Positions 16,636-26,497 are shown, counted from the stretch's first letter. The stretch: 64,000 nucleotides of DNA from Streptomyces paludis (GCF_003344965.1 NZ_CP031194.1:4774001-4838000), one strand, 5' to 3'. Notes: generated from the letters alone by a model not told the origin. Program-made: numbers and translations.

Positions 16636-16684
16636 GGGGACCGCCGTCGTCCCGCCCCCCGGTAACGGGGGTGCGGCGGTCCCC
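16636..16684. terminator. Compound hairpin terminator between cbs and a convergent membrane gene
   Basis: Outer 11-bp stem GGGGACCGCCG/CGGCGGTCCCC encloses an inner GCCCCCC-GGTAAC-GGGGGTGC hairpin; the plus side is followed after a few bases by TCTTTTTCC, a good T-tract for Streptomyces. Confidence 0.8.
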
Positions 16685-16713
16685 GCGACTATCTTTTTCC
16701 GGCGCTCCAGTCC

Positions 16714-17157
16714 TCAGTCCTCCCAGTCCGAGGACTTCCGCCGCTCACGTTCCCGCTCGCGCTCCCGCTGTCCGGACCAGGGCCACGGCCGCGTCGAGGA
16801 GAACGCGTTCACCCCCACGATCCCCAGCCAGCAGACGAGCAGCCCGCCGATCCCGGCGTTGGCCACGGCGATCGCGGACAGCGGTATGGCGAGGATCAGC
16901 GAGATCACCGCGAACCCGAAGCGCTCGCCGAACCCCTCGGCGGCCGAACCGGGCGGCCGGTCCGGGCCGCGGGCCGCGAGCGTCTGCTGCTCCGCCAGCC
17001 TGCGCCGGACACGGCGGTCGATCGTCTGGTCGAGGCTCTCCTCGACCTTCTCCAGGAACGACTCGACGAGCGCGGGCTCGTACTCGGCCCCCAGGTCCCG
17101 TCGGGCCTGGAGCGTGGCGTCGAGTTCTTTCTTCAGCTCAGCGTCGCGGGCATCCAT
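16714..17157 (-). CDS. Hypothetical two-helix membrane protein with charged N-terminus
   Basis: 147 aa. The first 60 residues are charged and helical (DARDAELKKELDATLQARRDLG, then ESFLEKVEESLDQTIDRRVRRRLAEQQ), a likely coiled coil; two hydrophobic segments follow (FAVISLILAIPLSAIAVANA and IGGLLVCWLGIVGVNAFSS), and the C-terminus is an Arg/Glu run (QRERERERERR). The arrangement suggests a cytoplasmic oligomerisation helix attached to a membrane hairpin. It lies 41 nt downstream of the K+ channel gene in the same direction and may be co-transcribed. Not recognised beyond being a typical streptomycete membrane protein. Confidence 0.7.
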   Translation of the reverse strand: MDARDAELKKELDATLQARRDLGAEYEPALVESFLEKVEESLDQTIDRRVRRRLAEQQTLAARGPDRPPGSAAEGFGERFGFAVISLILAIPLSAIAVANAGIGGLLVCWLGIVGVNAFSSTRPWPWSGQRERERERERRKSSDWED

Positions 17158-17198
17158 GCGGCAACGGTACGAAGCGGGGCGGGCCCGGGTCAGTGGGG

Positions 17199-17720
17199 CT
17201 AACCCCCGTCTTCGGTGGGGCCGTGGCCGTTGCCGTGGCCGTGGCTCCGGGCCAGCAGGTGTTCGAGCCGGTCGAAGCGCTCGTGCAGGGCGCGCAGTTC
17301 CCGGGCGGCGTCCGCCCGTCCCTCCCGCTCCACGTGTCCGAGAGCCGCCGCTGCCCGGCGCGCCCGGTGCGCGGCGCTGCCGACCAGCCAGGTGGCGAGG
17401 GAGGCCGTGACGACGCTGAAGACGGAGATCCCGACGAGCATCACGACACACGCGATGACGCGGCCGGGCACGGTCACCGGATACAGATCGCCGTATCCGA
17501 CGGTCGTGGCGGTCTCGACGGACCACCACAGCGCGAGCGGGAACGAGGTGATGGTCGCGCGGGGCGCCCGGGCCTCGTACGGCACGATGATCCAGGAGCC
17601 GAGCAGCAGAACGAGCACGAAGGCCATCCCCGCCCCCGCCGCGGCCTTCACATGCAGCCGCCGCCACCGCTCGTTGCCCAGCAGCCTGCGCAGCACGAAG
17701 AGGGGCGACAGCGGAGCCAT
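17199..17720 (-). CDS. Two-transmembrane potassium channel (KcsA-like)
   Basis: 173 aa. Two transmembrane helices (about residues 28-46 and 88-110) flank a pore helix LWWSVETATTVGYGDLYPV containing the K+ selectivity filter TVGYGD at 73-78. Length and topology match KcsA-type tetrameric channels. After TM2 comes a cytoplasmic helix (RAAAALGHVEREGRADAARELRALHERFDRLEHLL), probably the tetramerising bundle, ending in a His/Gly-rich tail HGHGNGHGP that could bind metal or sense pH. It precedes the small membrane gene by 41 nt. Confidence 0.9.
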   Translation of the reverse strand: MAPLSPLFVLRRLLGNERWRRLHVKAAAGAGMAFVLVLLLGSWIIVPYEARAPRATITSFPLALWWSVETATTVGYGDLYPVTVPGRVIACVVMLVGISVFSVVTASLATWLVGSAAHRARRAAAALGHVEREGRADAARELRALHERFDRLEHLLARSHGHGNGHGPTEDGG

Positions 17721-17816
17721 GGACCGAAACTAACCGGGACCGGCGGGGACGCCCGGCAGGACACACCCCGTACGACCGGCCCCGGCCCCGGCCTCAGGGC
17801 CGATAGCCTCGGGCGC

Positions 17817-18425
17817 ATGTCCCGTCGCCCGCCCCTGCCACCGCCTCCACCGCCCGTGGAGCTGCGCTCCTGGCCCGGTCACGCGGCGATGCTCGCGGAC
17901 CGGGCCGCGGTCCTGTCGGACCTGGGCCGGCGGAGTCTGGGCGGCGCCGCGCTGGCGGTGTTCTGGCTGCTCGTCGCGGGGGCGCAGCTCGGCTGGGGGG
18001 TGGTCGGACTGGCGCTGACCTCGGACTTCGCGGGACTGGCGCCGTTCGGCGTGCTGCTCAGGGCGGCCCTCGGGGCCATCGGCGTGGGCGTGATGGCGGC
18101 GCCCGTGATCATCCTCGGGCTCTCGGCCCGCCGGCAGCGCAGGACGCGGTCGCTGATGGACCAGTGGGCCGCGCTGGCGAGCGACCCGGCCGGCGCCCCG
18201 CGCTTGCGGATGGCCGGCGCGAGCCTGTCATGGCTGCTAACATCGTTCGCCTCGGGCACGGCCGGCCTCTGGCTCGCGCTCGTCGTACCGGCCACGGCCC
18301 GCGCGGGCGAGGACACGTACGGCGCAGTCGCCTACGCGATGGGCGCCGGCACCCTCCTCTGGCTCGCCGCCCTGACCGGCGCGGCGCGGGCGGTGAGGCA
18401 CTACCGCTGGGCGATCCGGCTGTGA
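17817..18425 (+). CDS. Hypothetical four-helix membrane protein, paralogue A
   Basis: 202 aa beginning MSRRPPLPPPPPPVELRSW. After the poly-Pro N-terminus and a short helix (AMLADRAAVLSDLGRRSLGG) there are four hydrophobic segments arranged as two hairpins, separated by a basic loop ARRQRRTRSLMDQWAALASD. The same plan, including the PPPPP start, LLADRTEI/MLADRAAV helix, QRRT/QRL-W-AAL loop and final histidine-containing C-terminus, is found in the next gene, so the two arose by duplication. No catalytic motif is seen and the function is unknown. Confidence 0.7.
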   Translation: MSRRPPLPPPPPPVELRSWPGHAAMLADRAAVLSDLGRRSLGGAALAVFWLLVAGAQLGWGVVGLALTSDFAGLAPFGVLLRAALGAIGVGVMAAPVIILGLSARRQRRTRSLMDQWAALASDPAGAPRLRMAGASLSWLLTSFASGTAGLWLALVVPATARAGEDTYGAVAYAMGAGTLLWLAALTGAARAVRHYRWAIRL

Positions 18426-18540
18426 GGCGGACCGGGCCCCTCCGGGAGGACTTGTCGGATGCGGCGGTCGCGGCGGGCGTACCGCTCCACGACTGGACCC
18501 CATCGAGTTCCTGCCTGCACGCACCGCTAATCTCTGCCGA

Positions 18541-19269
18541 ATGATCAGCCGCGTTCGTGTTCCGTTGCCGCCGCCTCCGCCGTCTCCGGAGGTGGTCGCA
18601 TCACCGGACCAGGATCAGGACCCCGACCGCGACCAGGATCAGGGCCAGGACCACGGCCACGGCCAGGACCGTGACGCGCTGCTCGCCGACCGGACGGAGA
18701 TTATGGCCGAGTTGGCCCGGCGTGGTCTCTCCGTCGGGCGGCTGGCGGTGCTTTGGCTGCTCGGGGCTGTCGGGGTGGCCGGTTGGGCGGCGGTGGGGCT
18801 GGCTGTGCGGAGTGTGGAGACCGGGGGGCTCGGGGTCCTGACCGGGCTGGTGTCGCTCGTGCTCGCGCTCGTGCTGCTGGTGCCGGCCGCGATCGGCGCC
18901 GGGAAGTGGCTCAACGGGGGGCGGGACGTACGGCAGCGGCTGGAGGCGTGGGCGGCGCTGGGCCGTGTCACCGATTCGGGGCTGCGGGTGCACGCGCGCT
19001 GTGTGGGCTGGCTGTTGCCGTCGGTGGCGCTGTGTCTGCTGGGGCTGGCGACCGTACTGCCGGCCTGTGTCGCGATCATGGACGCCACCGACGGCTCCGC
19101 CGACGCGGAATCGTTCACGCTCGGCGGGGTGACGTACTCGCTGGGGCTGGGCGCCACCGTACTGCTGACCGGGCTGCTGGGGCTGTTCCAGACCGTCGAC
19201 CACCAGCTCTGGGCCGAGCGGCTGCTGCACCCGGTGCCGGTCCGCCGGGGCGGTGGCGCACACCGCTGA
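18541..19269 (+). CDS. Hypothetical four-helix membrane protein, paralogue B with Asp/Gln repeat insert
   Basis: 242 aa, tandem paralogue of the gene ending at 18425 (spacing 115 nt). Between the poly-Pro start and the LLADRTEIMAELARRGLSVG helix it carries an extra DQDQDPDRDQDQGQDHGHG tract of about 25 residues, encoded by repeated GACCAGGATCAGGAC-like units at about 18607-18672, evidently a recent repeat expansion. Four transmembrane helices follow, ending HQLWAERLLHPVPV. Function unknown; the repeat is likely flexible linker. Confidence 0.7.
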   Translation: MISRVRVPLPPPPPSPEVVASPDQDQDPDRDQDQGQDHGHGQDRDALLADRTEIMAELARRGLSVGRLAVLWLLGAVGVAGWAAVGLAVRSVETGGLGVLTGLVSLVLALVLLVPAAIGAGKWLNGGRDVRQRLEAWAALGRVTDSGLRVHARCVGWLLPSVALCLLGLATVLPACVAIMDATDGSADAESFTLGGVTYSLGLGATVLLTGLLGLFQTVDHQLWAERLLHPVPVRRGGGAHR

Positions 19270-19339
19270 GACCGTTCCTACCGGGTCCGTCCTATCCTGA
19301 AGGGGAACGCATGCGCCATTCAGGGTTAAGGGGCGGCGG

Positions 19340-19717
19340 ATGGACTGGCTTTGGTGGGTTTTTGTCTTCTTCATCGTCGGGGGCTTCGGCTGGATAGCCG
19401 ATACGGGCCGGACCGCGCTCCGGACCCGCCACGAGCGGAGAATCGAACGCTTTGAGCTGGCGGAGCGGGAGCGCGAGCGAGAACGGCTGGCCCTTGAAGA
19501 GGCCAACAAGCAGCCGGAACCGGTCTGCGGCTGCTCGCACCACCTCGCCAAGCACGACCGCAAGGGCAAGTGCCATGAGGACATGGAGACGGCGGTCGAG
19601 TGGGACGAGGAGAAGAAGCCGCTGCGGTACGAGCGCAGGCAGTGCAACTGCCAGCAGTACGTGGGCCCGCAGCCGCTCTCCACGATCTACGCCGATGAAC
19701 TGACCGACCTCGCCTGA
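19340..19717 (+). CDS. Membrane-anchored protein with Cys/His putative metal site
   Basis: 125 aa. One N-terminal transmembrane segment (DWLWWVFVFFIVGGFGWIA), a highly charged helix (ERRIERFELAERERERERLALEEANK), then a compact cytoplasmic domain with CGCSHHLAKHD, GKCHED and QCNC: five Cys and four His in about 60 residues, a pattern suggesting one or two zinc ions. The domain ends VGPQPLSTIYADELTDLA. Its 3' end overlaps the convergent methyltransferase gene by 31 bp. I do not know a function; zinc binding is inferred. Confidence 0.75.
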   Translation: MDWLWWVFVFFIVGGFGWIADTGRTALRTRHERRIERFELAERERERERLALEEANKQPEPVCGCSHHLAKHDRKGKCHEDMETAVEWDEEKKPLRYERRQCNCQQYVGPQPLSTIYADELTDLA

Positions 19718-21003
19718 GCCGTTCCGGCGGTTCTGTCGGGCCGGCTCACCGGATGGCCGAGCAGCATCGTCGGCGCGCCCGCGACCCGGGTGAGGAAGAC
19801 CGTCGCCGCGTGCGGCCCCTTGAGTTTCATCCGGCGGCGCAGCTCCTCCGGCTCCACCGCGGAGCCGCGCTTCTTCACGGTCAGGACACCGACCTCGCGT
19901 TCACGCAGCAGCGCCTTCAAGCGCTTGAGGCTGAACGGCAGTTCGTCGGTGATCTCGTAGGCCGTCGCGTACGGAGTCTCGCGGGCCTCGTCGGCCGTGA
20001 TGTACGCGATCGTCGCGTCGAGCAGTCCGCCGGCCAGTTCCTCTGCCACCTCGGCGACCAGATGCGCGCGGATGACGGCCCCGTCGGGCTCGTACAGATA
20101 GCGCCCGGCCGGCCGGACCGGCGGGTCGGGCAGACCGCGCCCGGTGAGGGTGACGGGCGCGGGGGTGAGCAGTGTCGCGCGGCGGGTGCCGGGGACGACG
20201 GCGGGGTGGTGCCAGAGCACGGCTTCCTTCACGTCGCCGCCGTCCGAGATCCACTCGGCCTCGAAGTCGTCGGGGACCAGCTCGTGCGGGATCCCCGGCG
20301 CGATCTTGACGGCGCCCGTACCGACGCGCCGTACCGCCTCGATCGCCCACGACAGCGGTGGTGAGTACGCCTCCGGGTTGAAGATCCTGCCCCGGCCGCC
20401 GCGCCGCGCGGGGTCGATGAAGAGGACCTCCGCGCCGGCCGTGTCGTACTTCCGCACATCGGCGCGCGTCACGGTCGCGGGCGGGCCGCCGGGCGCCAGG
20501 GTGCGCACATTGGTACGGGCGATCTCGCAGGTCAGCGGGTCGATGTCGACGGCGGTGACGGCGAATCCCGCGCGGGCCAGCTCAATGGCGTCGCCGCCGA
20601 TCCCGCAGCACAGATCGGTGACGCGGACGGCCCGGCCGGGCGTCGCGCGGGTGAGCGCCACGAGGCGGGCGGCGCGGTGGGCGGCGACGCTGCTCCGGGT
20701 GGCCTGCTCGACGCCGTGGGGCGTGAAGTACATGCGGTACGCGTCGTCCGCGCCGAACTTCGCCACCGCGCGCTGCCGCAGCCGGGCCTGGGCCAGCGCG
20801 GCCGAGACGAGTTCGGCCGGGTGGTCGCGGCGCAGCCGGGTCGCCAGGGCGAGTTCCCCGGCCGGGTCGTGGTCCCGCAGCTCGGCGAGGAGGGCCTGCC
20901 CCTCGGCGGAGAGCAGCGGCGCGAGCAGCGGGCGCGCGGCCTCGGAGGGCGGCTCGGCGGGGCTGGGCGGGGAGGAGGGGGCGCGGTCGGTCACCCGGTC
21001 CAT
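19687..21003 (-). CDS. Class I SAM-dependent methyltransferase with THUMP-like domain
   Basis: 438 aa. The Rossmann SAM site is VTDLCCGIGGDAIELARAGFAVTAVDID in the first half, followed by FIDPARR, a DPP(Y/R)-like motif common in RNA and DNA methyltransferases. The C-terminal 120 residues (LPFSLKRLKALLREREVGVLTVKKRGSAVEPEELRRRMKLKG) match the THUMP-like domain found in this actinobacterial family. RNA base methylation is the likely activity, target unknown. The ATG at 21003 is chosen because upstream in-frame sequence is not conserved-looking. It is divergent from the polysaccharide deacetylase gene with 81 bp between starts. Confidence 0.82.
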   Translation of the reverse strand: MDRVTDRAPSSPPSPAEPPSEAARPLLAPLLSAEGQALLAELRDHDPAGELALATRLRRDHPAELVSAALAQARLRQRAVAKFGADDAYRMYFTPHGVEQATRSSVAAHRAARLVALTRATPGRAVRVTDLCCGIGGDAIELARAGFAVTAVDIDPLTCEIARTNVRTLAPGGPPATVTRADVRKYDTAGAEVLFIDPARRGGRGRIFNPEAYSPPLSWAIEAVRRVGTGAVKIAPGIPHELVPDDFEAEWISDGGDVKEAVLWHHPAVVPGTRRATLLTPAPVTLTGRGLPDPPVRPAGRYLYEPDGAVIRAHLVAEVAEELAGGLLDATIAYITADEARETPYATAYEITDELPFSLKRLKALLREREVGVLTVKKRGSAVEPEELRRRMKLKGPHAATVFLTRVAGAPTMLLGHPVSRPDRTAGTAQARSVSSSA

Positions 21004-21084
21004 TGTGGGCCAGCCGGGGGACCGTGCGCGCCCGGCGGCGGTTCGCCCGCGCGCGGGCGCCGCGCGCTGACAGGATGCGGCGCC

Positions 21085-22149
21085 ATGCAACTAGTACGAC
21101 AAAACGAAGAAATGACCACAAAGGGTACGGGTGAGGCCAAGGCTCGGACCCGTCGAGCCACGCGTGGACCCCTCCGTGGAGCCATCCGTGGCGCGTCCCG
21201 CCGCCGTACCGGCAACCGGGTGCGCATCGCGCTGGCGGTGCTCACGGCCGCCGCCATCGGCTCCGGCTGCGCCACCGGCTCCGGCGAACCCGCCGGGCCG
21301 CCCGCCCCGCCGCCCGCCAGGCCCGTACCGGGAGCGCTGCACGGCGGCCCGCCGGCCGAGGGCGCCGGTGGTCCCGCCAACGCGCCCGCCGCGCCCGCGA
21401 ACGCCGAGGCCGTACGGAAGGCGCAGGCCGCGCGGGCCGTCGCGGCGAAGAAGTGGGGGCTGGACAAGACCCCCCTGGCCGCGCCCGCGCCGCCCGCGGT
21501 CAAGCCGGAGATCACCAACCGCAAGGGCTTCGAGATCGCGAACGAGGAGGAGGGCGAGAACCTCCCGCCGGTCTTCACCACCGTCCCGGTCAAGGACCGC
21601 GTCGTCTTCCTGACGATTGACGACGGCATCGACAAGGACCCCGAGCTGCTGCGGATGATGACCGAGCTGAAGATCCCGTACACGGCCTTCCTCAGCGACT
21701 ACGTCATCAACGACAACTACGGCTACTTCAAGCAGATGCAGGACCGGGGCGTCGCCCTCCAGAACCACACGCTCAACCACCCGTATCTGCCCGGCCTGTC
21801 GTACGAGGAGCAGCGGCGCGAGATCTGCGACCAGCAGGACAAGATCGAGAAGCGGTACGGGAAGCGCCCCACGCTCTTCCGGCCGCCCTTCGGCAACTAC
21901 AACGGCGACACGCTGCGCGCCGCCAAGACCTGCGGGGTGAAGGCCGTACCGCTGTGGACGGCCGAGGCGTACCCCGACCGGATGGAGTGGCGCGAGTGGG
22001 ACGAGGACCTGCACCCCGGTGACATCGTCCTCACCCACTTCCGGGGGCCCGCCGACTGGAAGGCGACCATGCCCGACCTGGTCAGGGCCGCGATGAAGCG
22101 CATCACGGACAAGGGATACGCGGTGGCCCGGCTGGAGGACTACGTCTGA
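21085..22149 (+). CDS. Polysaccharide deacetylase family protein (NodB domain), probably a lipoprotein
   Basis: 354 aa. A basic N-terminus and hydrophobic VRIALAVLTAAAIG precede a weak lipobox with Cys62. After a Pro/Ala linker the NodB domain starts near residue 170: motif 1 TIDDG with Asp179-Asp180, metal-binding HTLNH with His228 and His232, RPPFGNYN, and a late LTHF motif. These are the metal site and catalytic base of family 4 carbohydrate esterases, which remove N-acetyl groups from peptidoglycan or other glycans outside the cell. The start could also be ATG 21112. A strong terminator follows, then the groES promoter. Confidence 0.85.
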   Translation: MQLVRQNEEMTTKGTGEAKARTRRATRGPLRGAIRGASRRRTGNRVRIALAVLTAAAIGSGCATGSGEPAGPPAPPPARPVPGALHGGPPAEGAGGPANAPAAPANAEAVRKAQAARAVAAKKWGLDKTPLAAPAPPAVKPEITNRKGFEIANEEEGENLPPVFTTVPVKDRVVFLTIDDGIDKDPELLRMMTELKIPYTAFLSDYVINDNYGYFKQMQDRGVALQNHTLNHPYLPGLSYEEQRREICDQQDKIEKRYGKRPTLFRPPFGNYNGDTLRAAKTCGVKAVPLWTAEAYPDRMEWREWDEDLHPGDIVLTHFRGPADWKATMPDLVRAAMKRITDKGYAVARLEDYV

Positions 22150-22207
22150 TCCGCCCGGATCGGCCCCGCTCCCCGTACCGCTCCTCGTACTGCTCCCCGT
22201 ACCGCTC

Positions 22208-22240
22208 CGCGCACCCGGAACCTCTGGCTCCGGGTGCGCG
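22208..22240 (+). terminator. Terminator after the deacetylase gene
   Basis: Stem CGCGCACCCGGA/TCCGGGTGCGCG of 12 bp with a 9-nt loop, followed by TTCCCGTT. It is preceded by about four degenerate copies of GCTCCCCGTACC at 22168-22207. Confidence 0.75.
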
Positions 22241-22266
22241 TTCCCGTTACGGCGCGCATGCCTCGA

Positions 22267-22293
22267 TTGGCACTCCGCTTGACCGAGTGCTAA
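22267..22293. promoter_or_regulatory. CIRCE element 1 (HrcA operator)
   Basis: TTGGCACTC-N9-GAGTGCTAA, the canonical CIRCE inverted repeat with one base different from the consensus left arm TTAGCACTC. It overlaps the -35 region of the groES promoter, so HrcA binding would block polymerase. Confidence 0.92.
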
Positions 22294-22308
22294 TCGCGGT
22301 CATAGTCT
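22279..22308 (+). promoter_or_regulatory. groES-groEL1 promoter
   Basis: TTGACC and TAGTCT separated by 18 nt form a vegetative (HrdB-type) promoter. The -35 lies inside CIRCE 1 and the expected start near 22315 lies inside CIRCE 2, so both operators are in position to repress. Confidence 0.75.
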
Positions 22309-22313
22309 CTGTT

Positions 22314-22340
22314 CTGGCACTCCCCACTGGAGAGTGCCAA
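22314..22340. promoter_or_regulatory. CIRCE element 2 (HrcA operator)
   Basis: CTGGCACTC-N9-GAGTGCCAA, a second CIRCE 20 bp after the first. Its right arm varies from consensus (GCCAA for GCTAA), consistent with a second, perhaps weaker, HrcA site at the transcription start. Confidence 0.85.
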
Positions 22341-22434
22341 GCGCGATCGACAGATCCGGCACCCGCGACGACGGGTCTATCCGGTCGCCACCCAGACAGC
22401 TAGCACCGAGATCTCCGAAGGGGGAGGTCGGATC

Positions 22435-22743
22435 GTGACGACCGCCAGCACCAAGGTTGCCATCAAGCCGCTCGAGGACCGCATTGTGGTCCAGCCGCTC
22501 GACGCCGAGCAGACCACGGCCTCTGGCCTGGTCATCCCGGACACTGCCAAGGAGAAGCCCCAGGAGGGCGTCGTCCTGGCCGTGGGCCCGGGCCGTTTCG
22601 AGAACGGCGAGCGTCTCCCGCTCGACGTTTCCGTCGGCGATGTCGTTCTGTACAGCAAGTACGGCGGCACCGAAGTGAAGTACAGCGGCGAGGAGTACCT
22701 CGTCCTCTCGGCTCGCGACGTACTCGCGATCATCGAGAAGTAA
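22435..22743 (+). CDS. groES: Co-chaperonin GroES
   Basis: 102 aa, starting with a GTG after GGGGGAGG. The Cpn10 signature [39 protein letters not shown] is complete, with the mobile loop included. GroES caps the GroEL folding chamber in the cytoplasm. The gene is first in the groES-groEL1 operon, 98 nt before groEL1, and is under two CIRCE elements, hence HrcA heat-shock control. Confidence 0.97.
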   Translation: MTTASTKVAIKPLEDRIVVQPLDAEQTTASGLVIPDTAKEKPQEGVVLAVGPGRFENGERLPLDVSVGDVVLYSKYGGTEVKYSGEEYLVLSARDVLAIIEK

Positions 22744-22766
22744 TTCACCGAAAGTTTTGCTTTTGA

Positions 22767-24467
<1,701 letters not shown>

Positions 24468-24500
24468 GCAGTTCCCCGCGGCGCAGCGTGCCGCCGTACG

Positions 24501-24537
24501 ACGGCCCGGTACCCCTCTTCAGGGGGTGCCGGGCCGT
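24501..24537 (+). terminator. Terminator of groES-groEL1, shared with the convergent SDR gene
   Basis: Long stem ACGGCCCGGTACCCCT pairing with AGGGGGTGCCGGGCCGT across loop CTTC. It lies between the groEL1 stop and the SDR stop only 6 nt away. Confidence 0.85.
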
Positions 24538-24542
24538 CCGCG

Positions 24543-25316
24543 TCAGCGCGGGCCGTACTTGCGGCCCGTCTTCGACGTGATGCCGCCGAGCAGCCCGCGC
24601 GGCGCCAGCTTCACCGCTCCCATCAGCGCCTTGTACCGGGGGTCCGGCACCGACACCACCTTGCCGCGCGCCAGGTCGGTGAGCGCCGCCGCCACCAGCT
24701 TGTCGGCGTCCAGCCACATCCAGTCCGGGATGTTGTCCGTGCCCATCCCGGCCCGCTCGTGGAACTCGGTCCGTACGAAACCGGGGCAGAGCGCCATCAG
24801 CCGTACCCCCGTACCGGCCAGATCCCGTGCCGCCCCCTGGGTGAACTGGACGACCCACGACTTCGACGCGCCGTACGTACCGCGCGGCAGGAACGCCGCC
24901 ACCGACGCGACATTGACGACCCCGCCCCGGCCGCGCGCCCGCATCCCCGTGACCGCCGCCGAGGTCAGCCGCAGCACCGCCTCGCAGTGCACCTTCAGCA
25001 TCGTCAGCTCGTCGGCCATCGAGACTTCGAGGAAGCGCCCCTTGTTGCCGAACCCCGCGTTGTTGACCAGCAGATCGACCTGGTGCTTGCGGTCCGCGAG
25101 CCGTTTCTCGACCGACTCGATACCGCCATCGGTGGCGAGATCGGCGGTCAGCACCTCGGCCTCGATGCCGTGCCGGTCGTGCAGTTCGGTGGCCTGCTCG
25201 CGCAGACGCTCGGTGTCGCGGGCCACCAGCACGAGGTTGCGGCCGTCCGCCGCCAGCCGTCGCGCGAAGGCGGCACCGATGCCCGCCGTCGAGCCCGTAA
25301 TCAGAGCAGTCGTCAT
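24543..25316 (-). CDS. Short-chain dehydrogenase/reductase (SDR)
   Basis: 257 aa classical SDR. Cofactor-binding TGSTAGIG is close to the N-terminus (residues about 8-15), the NNAG motif appears as VNNAGFGNKG, and the catalytic Tyr/Lys pair is YGASKSWVVQF. It should reduce or oxidise an alcohol/ketone with NAD(P)(H); substrate unknown. The ATG at 25316 lacks a Shine-Dalgarno but has TAACGT 7 nt upstream, so a leaderless mRNA is possible; an in-frame GTG at 25325 after GAGG is an alternative start. Confidence 0.88.
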   Translation of the reverse strand: MTTALITGSTAGIGAAFARRLAADGRNLVLVARDTERLREQATELHDRHGIEAEVLTADLATDGGIESVEKRLADRKHQVDLLVNNAGFGNKGRFLEVSMADELTMLKVHCEAVLRLTSAAVTGMRARGRGGVVNVASVAAFLPRGTYGASKSWVVQFTQGAARDLAGTGVRLMALCPGFVRTEFHERAGMGTDNIPDWMWLDADKLVAAALTDLARGKVVSVPDPRYKALMGAVKLAPRGLLGGITSKTGRKYGPR

Positions 25317-25423
25317 ACGCGGCACGTTAGTGCCTACCTCGGTACGCCTGATGTGAATGTTCCGTAGGGGGACGACCGCCACGAGCCCGCGCGAGCCGCC
25401 GACCCCGCGAGCCTGTTACCCCG

Positions 25424-26110
25424 CTACCCGCGCGCCCCGCCCTGCGTCCGCAGCCCGGCCACGTACTCCCGCGCGATCCGCAGCTCCTCGGCGTGCAGCG
25501 CCTCCCCGGCGGCCAGTACCCGGGGCAGCAGCTCCCGTTCGGTCGTCACCGCGCGGAACGCCATCCCCACCGTCACCTCGTGCCCGGGCCGGTGGATGAT
25601 CTCGATCGGGTCGCCCGCGCGGATCTCGCCGGGGGTGATGACCCGCAGATACGCCCCGGTCACCGCCTGCCGGGTGAAGCGTCCGACCCACCCCTCCTCG
25701 CCCAGCCAGCTCTGGAACGTACGGCAGGGCATCCGTCCGCTGGTCGTCTCCAGCACCACCTCGGAGCCGATCAGCCAGCGCTCCCCGATCTTCGCGCCGG
25801 TGATGTCGAGACCGGACGTGGTCAGGTTCTCGCCGAAGACGCCGTTGGGCAGCGGCCGGCCCAGCTCCCGTTCCCAGAAGTCCAGATCCTCCCGGGCGAA
25901 CGCGTACACCGCCTGATCGGTCCCGCCGTGATGGCGCCGGTCGCAGACCGCGTCACCGGCGACTCCGCCGCCGCCCGTGCCCTTCGGCCCCGGATCCGCC
26001 ACCCGGACGGGGCCGTCCACCGGCCGCTTGTCGATTCCGGTGGCACCGCCCGGCGCGTCGCTGTACTCGACGGTCCTGGGCCCGCCCACGTTCACGGTCA
26101 GAAGCTTCAT
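25424..26110 (-). CDS. MOSC domain protein
   Basis: 228 aa. The fold-defining segments DRRHHGGTDQAVYAFAREDLDFWE and FGENLTTSGLD and the conserved Cys in GRMPCRTFQSWL identify a MOSC domain, the sulfur-carrier module of molybdenum-cofactor sulfurases, here standing alone as in E. coli YiiM/YuaD. It may detoxify hydroxylated purines with Moco or deliver sulfur; the exact role is not clear. Starts MKLLTVNVGG at 26110. Single-gene unit between the SDR and whiD. Confidence 0.85.
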   Translation of the reverse strand: MKLLTVNVGGPRTVEYSDAPGGATGIDKRPVDGPVRVADPGPKGTGGGGVAGDAVCDRRHHGGTDQAVYAFAREDLDFWERELGRPLPNGVFGENLTTSGLDITGAKIGERWLIGSEVVLETTSGRMPCRTFQSWLGEEGWVGRFTRQAVTGAYLRVITPGEIRAGDPIEIIHRPGHEVTVGMAFRAVTTERELLPRVLAAGEALHAEELRIAREYVAGLRTQGGARG

Positions 26111-26161
26111 GCGGGCACGCTAGCCGGGACGCCGGGGGACACCGGATGAAGGAACGTTTCT

Positions 26162-26497
26162 TCACTCTCCTGAACGCGCGCTCGGGGCGTCGGGTGCCGC
26201 CGACGCGGTGATCAGCCGGGTGCGCGCCCGGCCCATCAGCTCCTCGCGCTCGTCCTCGGTCAGCCCGCCCCACACGCCGTACGGCTCCCGTACCGCCAGC
26301 GCGTGCGCCGCGCACTCCGCGCGGACCGGGCAGCGCATGCACACCTCTTTCGCCGAGTTCTCGCGCGCGCTGCGCGCCGCGCCTCTTTCACCCTCCGGGT
26401 GGAAGAAGAGAGAGCTGTCCACACCACGACATGCCGCGAGGAGCTGCCAGTCCCACAGATCGGCGTTCGGTCCGGGAAGGCGGGAGAAATCTGCCAT
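26162..26497 (-). CDS. whiD: WhiD, WhiB-like [4Fe-4S] regulator
   Basis: 111 aa. The four iron-sulfur ligands fall exactly as in WhiD: Cys23, Cys53, Cys56 and Cys62 (AAC, VCMRC, AEC). The G(V/I)WGG beta-turn is GVWGGLTEDERE, followed by a basic C-terminus RARTRL for DNA binding. WhiD is needed for late sporulation and binds the principal sigma factor; its cluster reacts with oxygen and NO. The ATG at 26497 has AAGGGGA upstream. Identity as WhiD rather than another WhiB homologue rests on the cysteine positions, length, and divergent placement beside bldM in the groEL1-guaB locus. Confidence 0.9.
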   Translation of the reverse strand: MADFSRLPGPNADLWDWQLLAACRGVDSSLFFHPEGERGAARSARENSAKEVCMRCPVRAECAAHALAVREPYGVWGGLTEDEREELMGRARTRLITASAAPDAPSARSGE

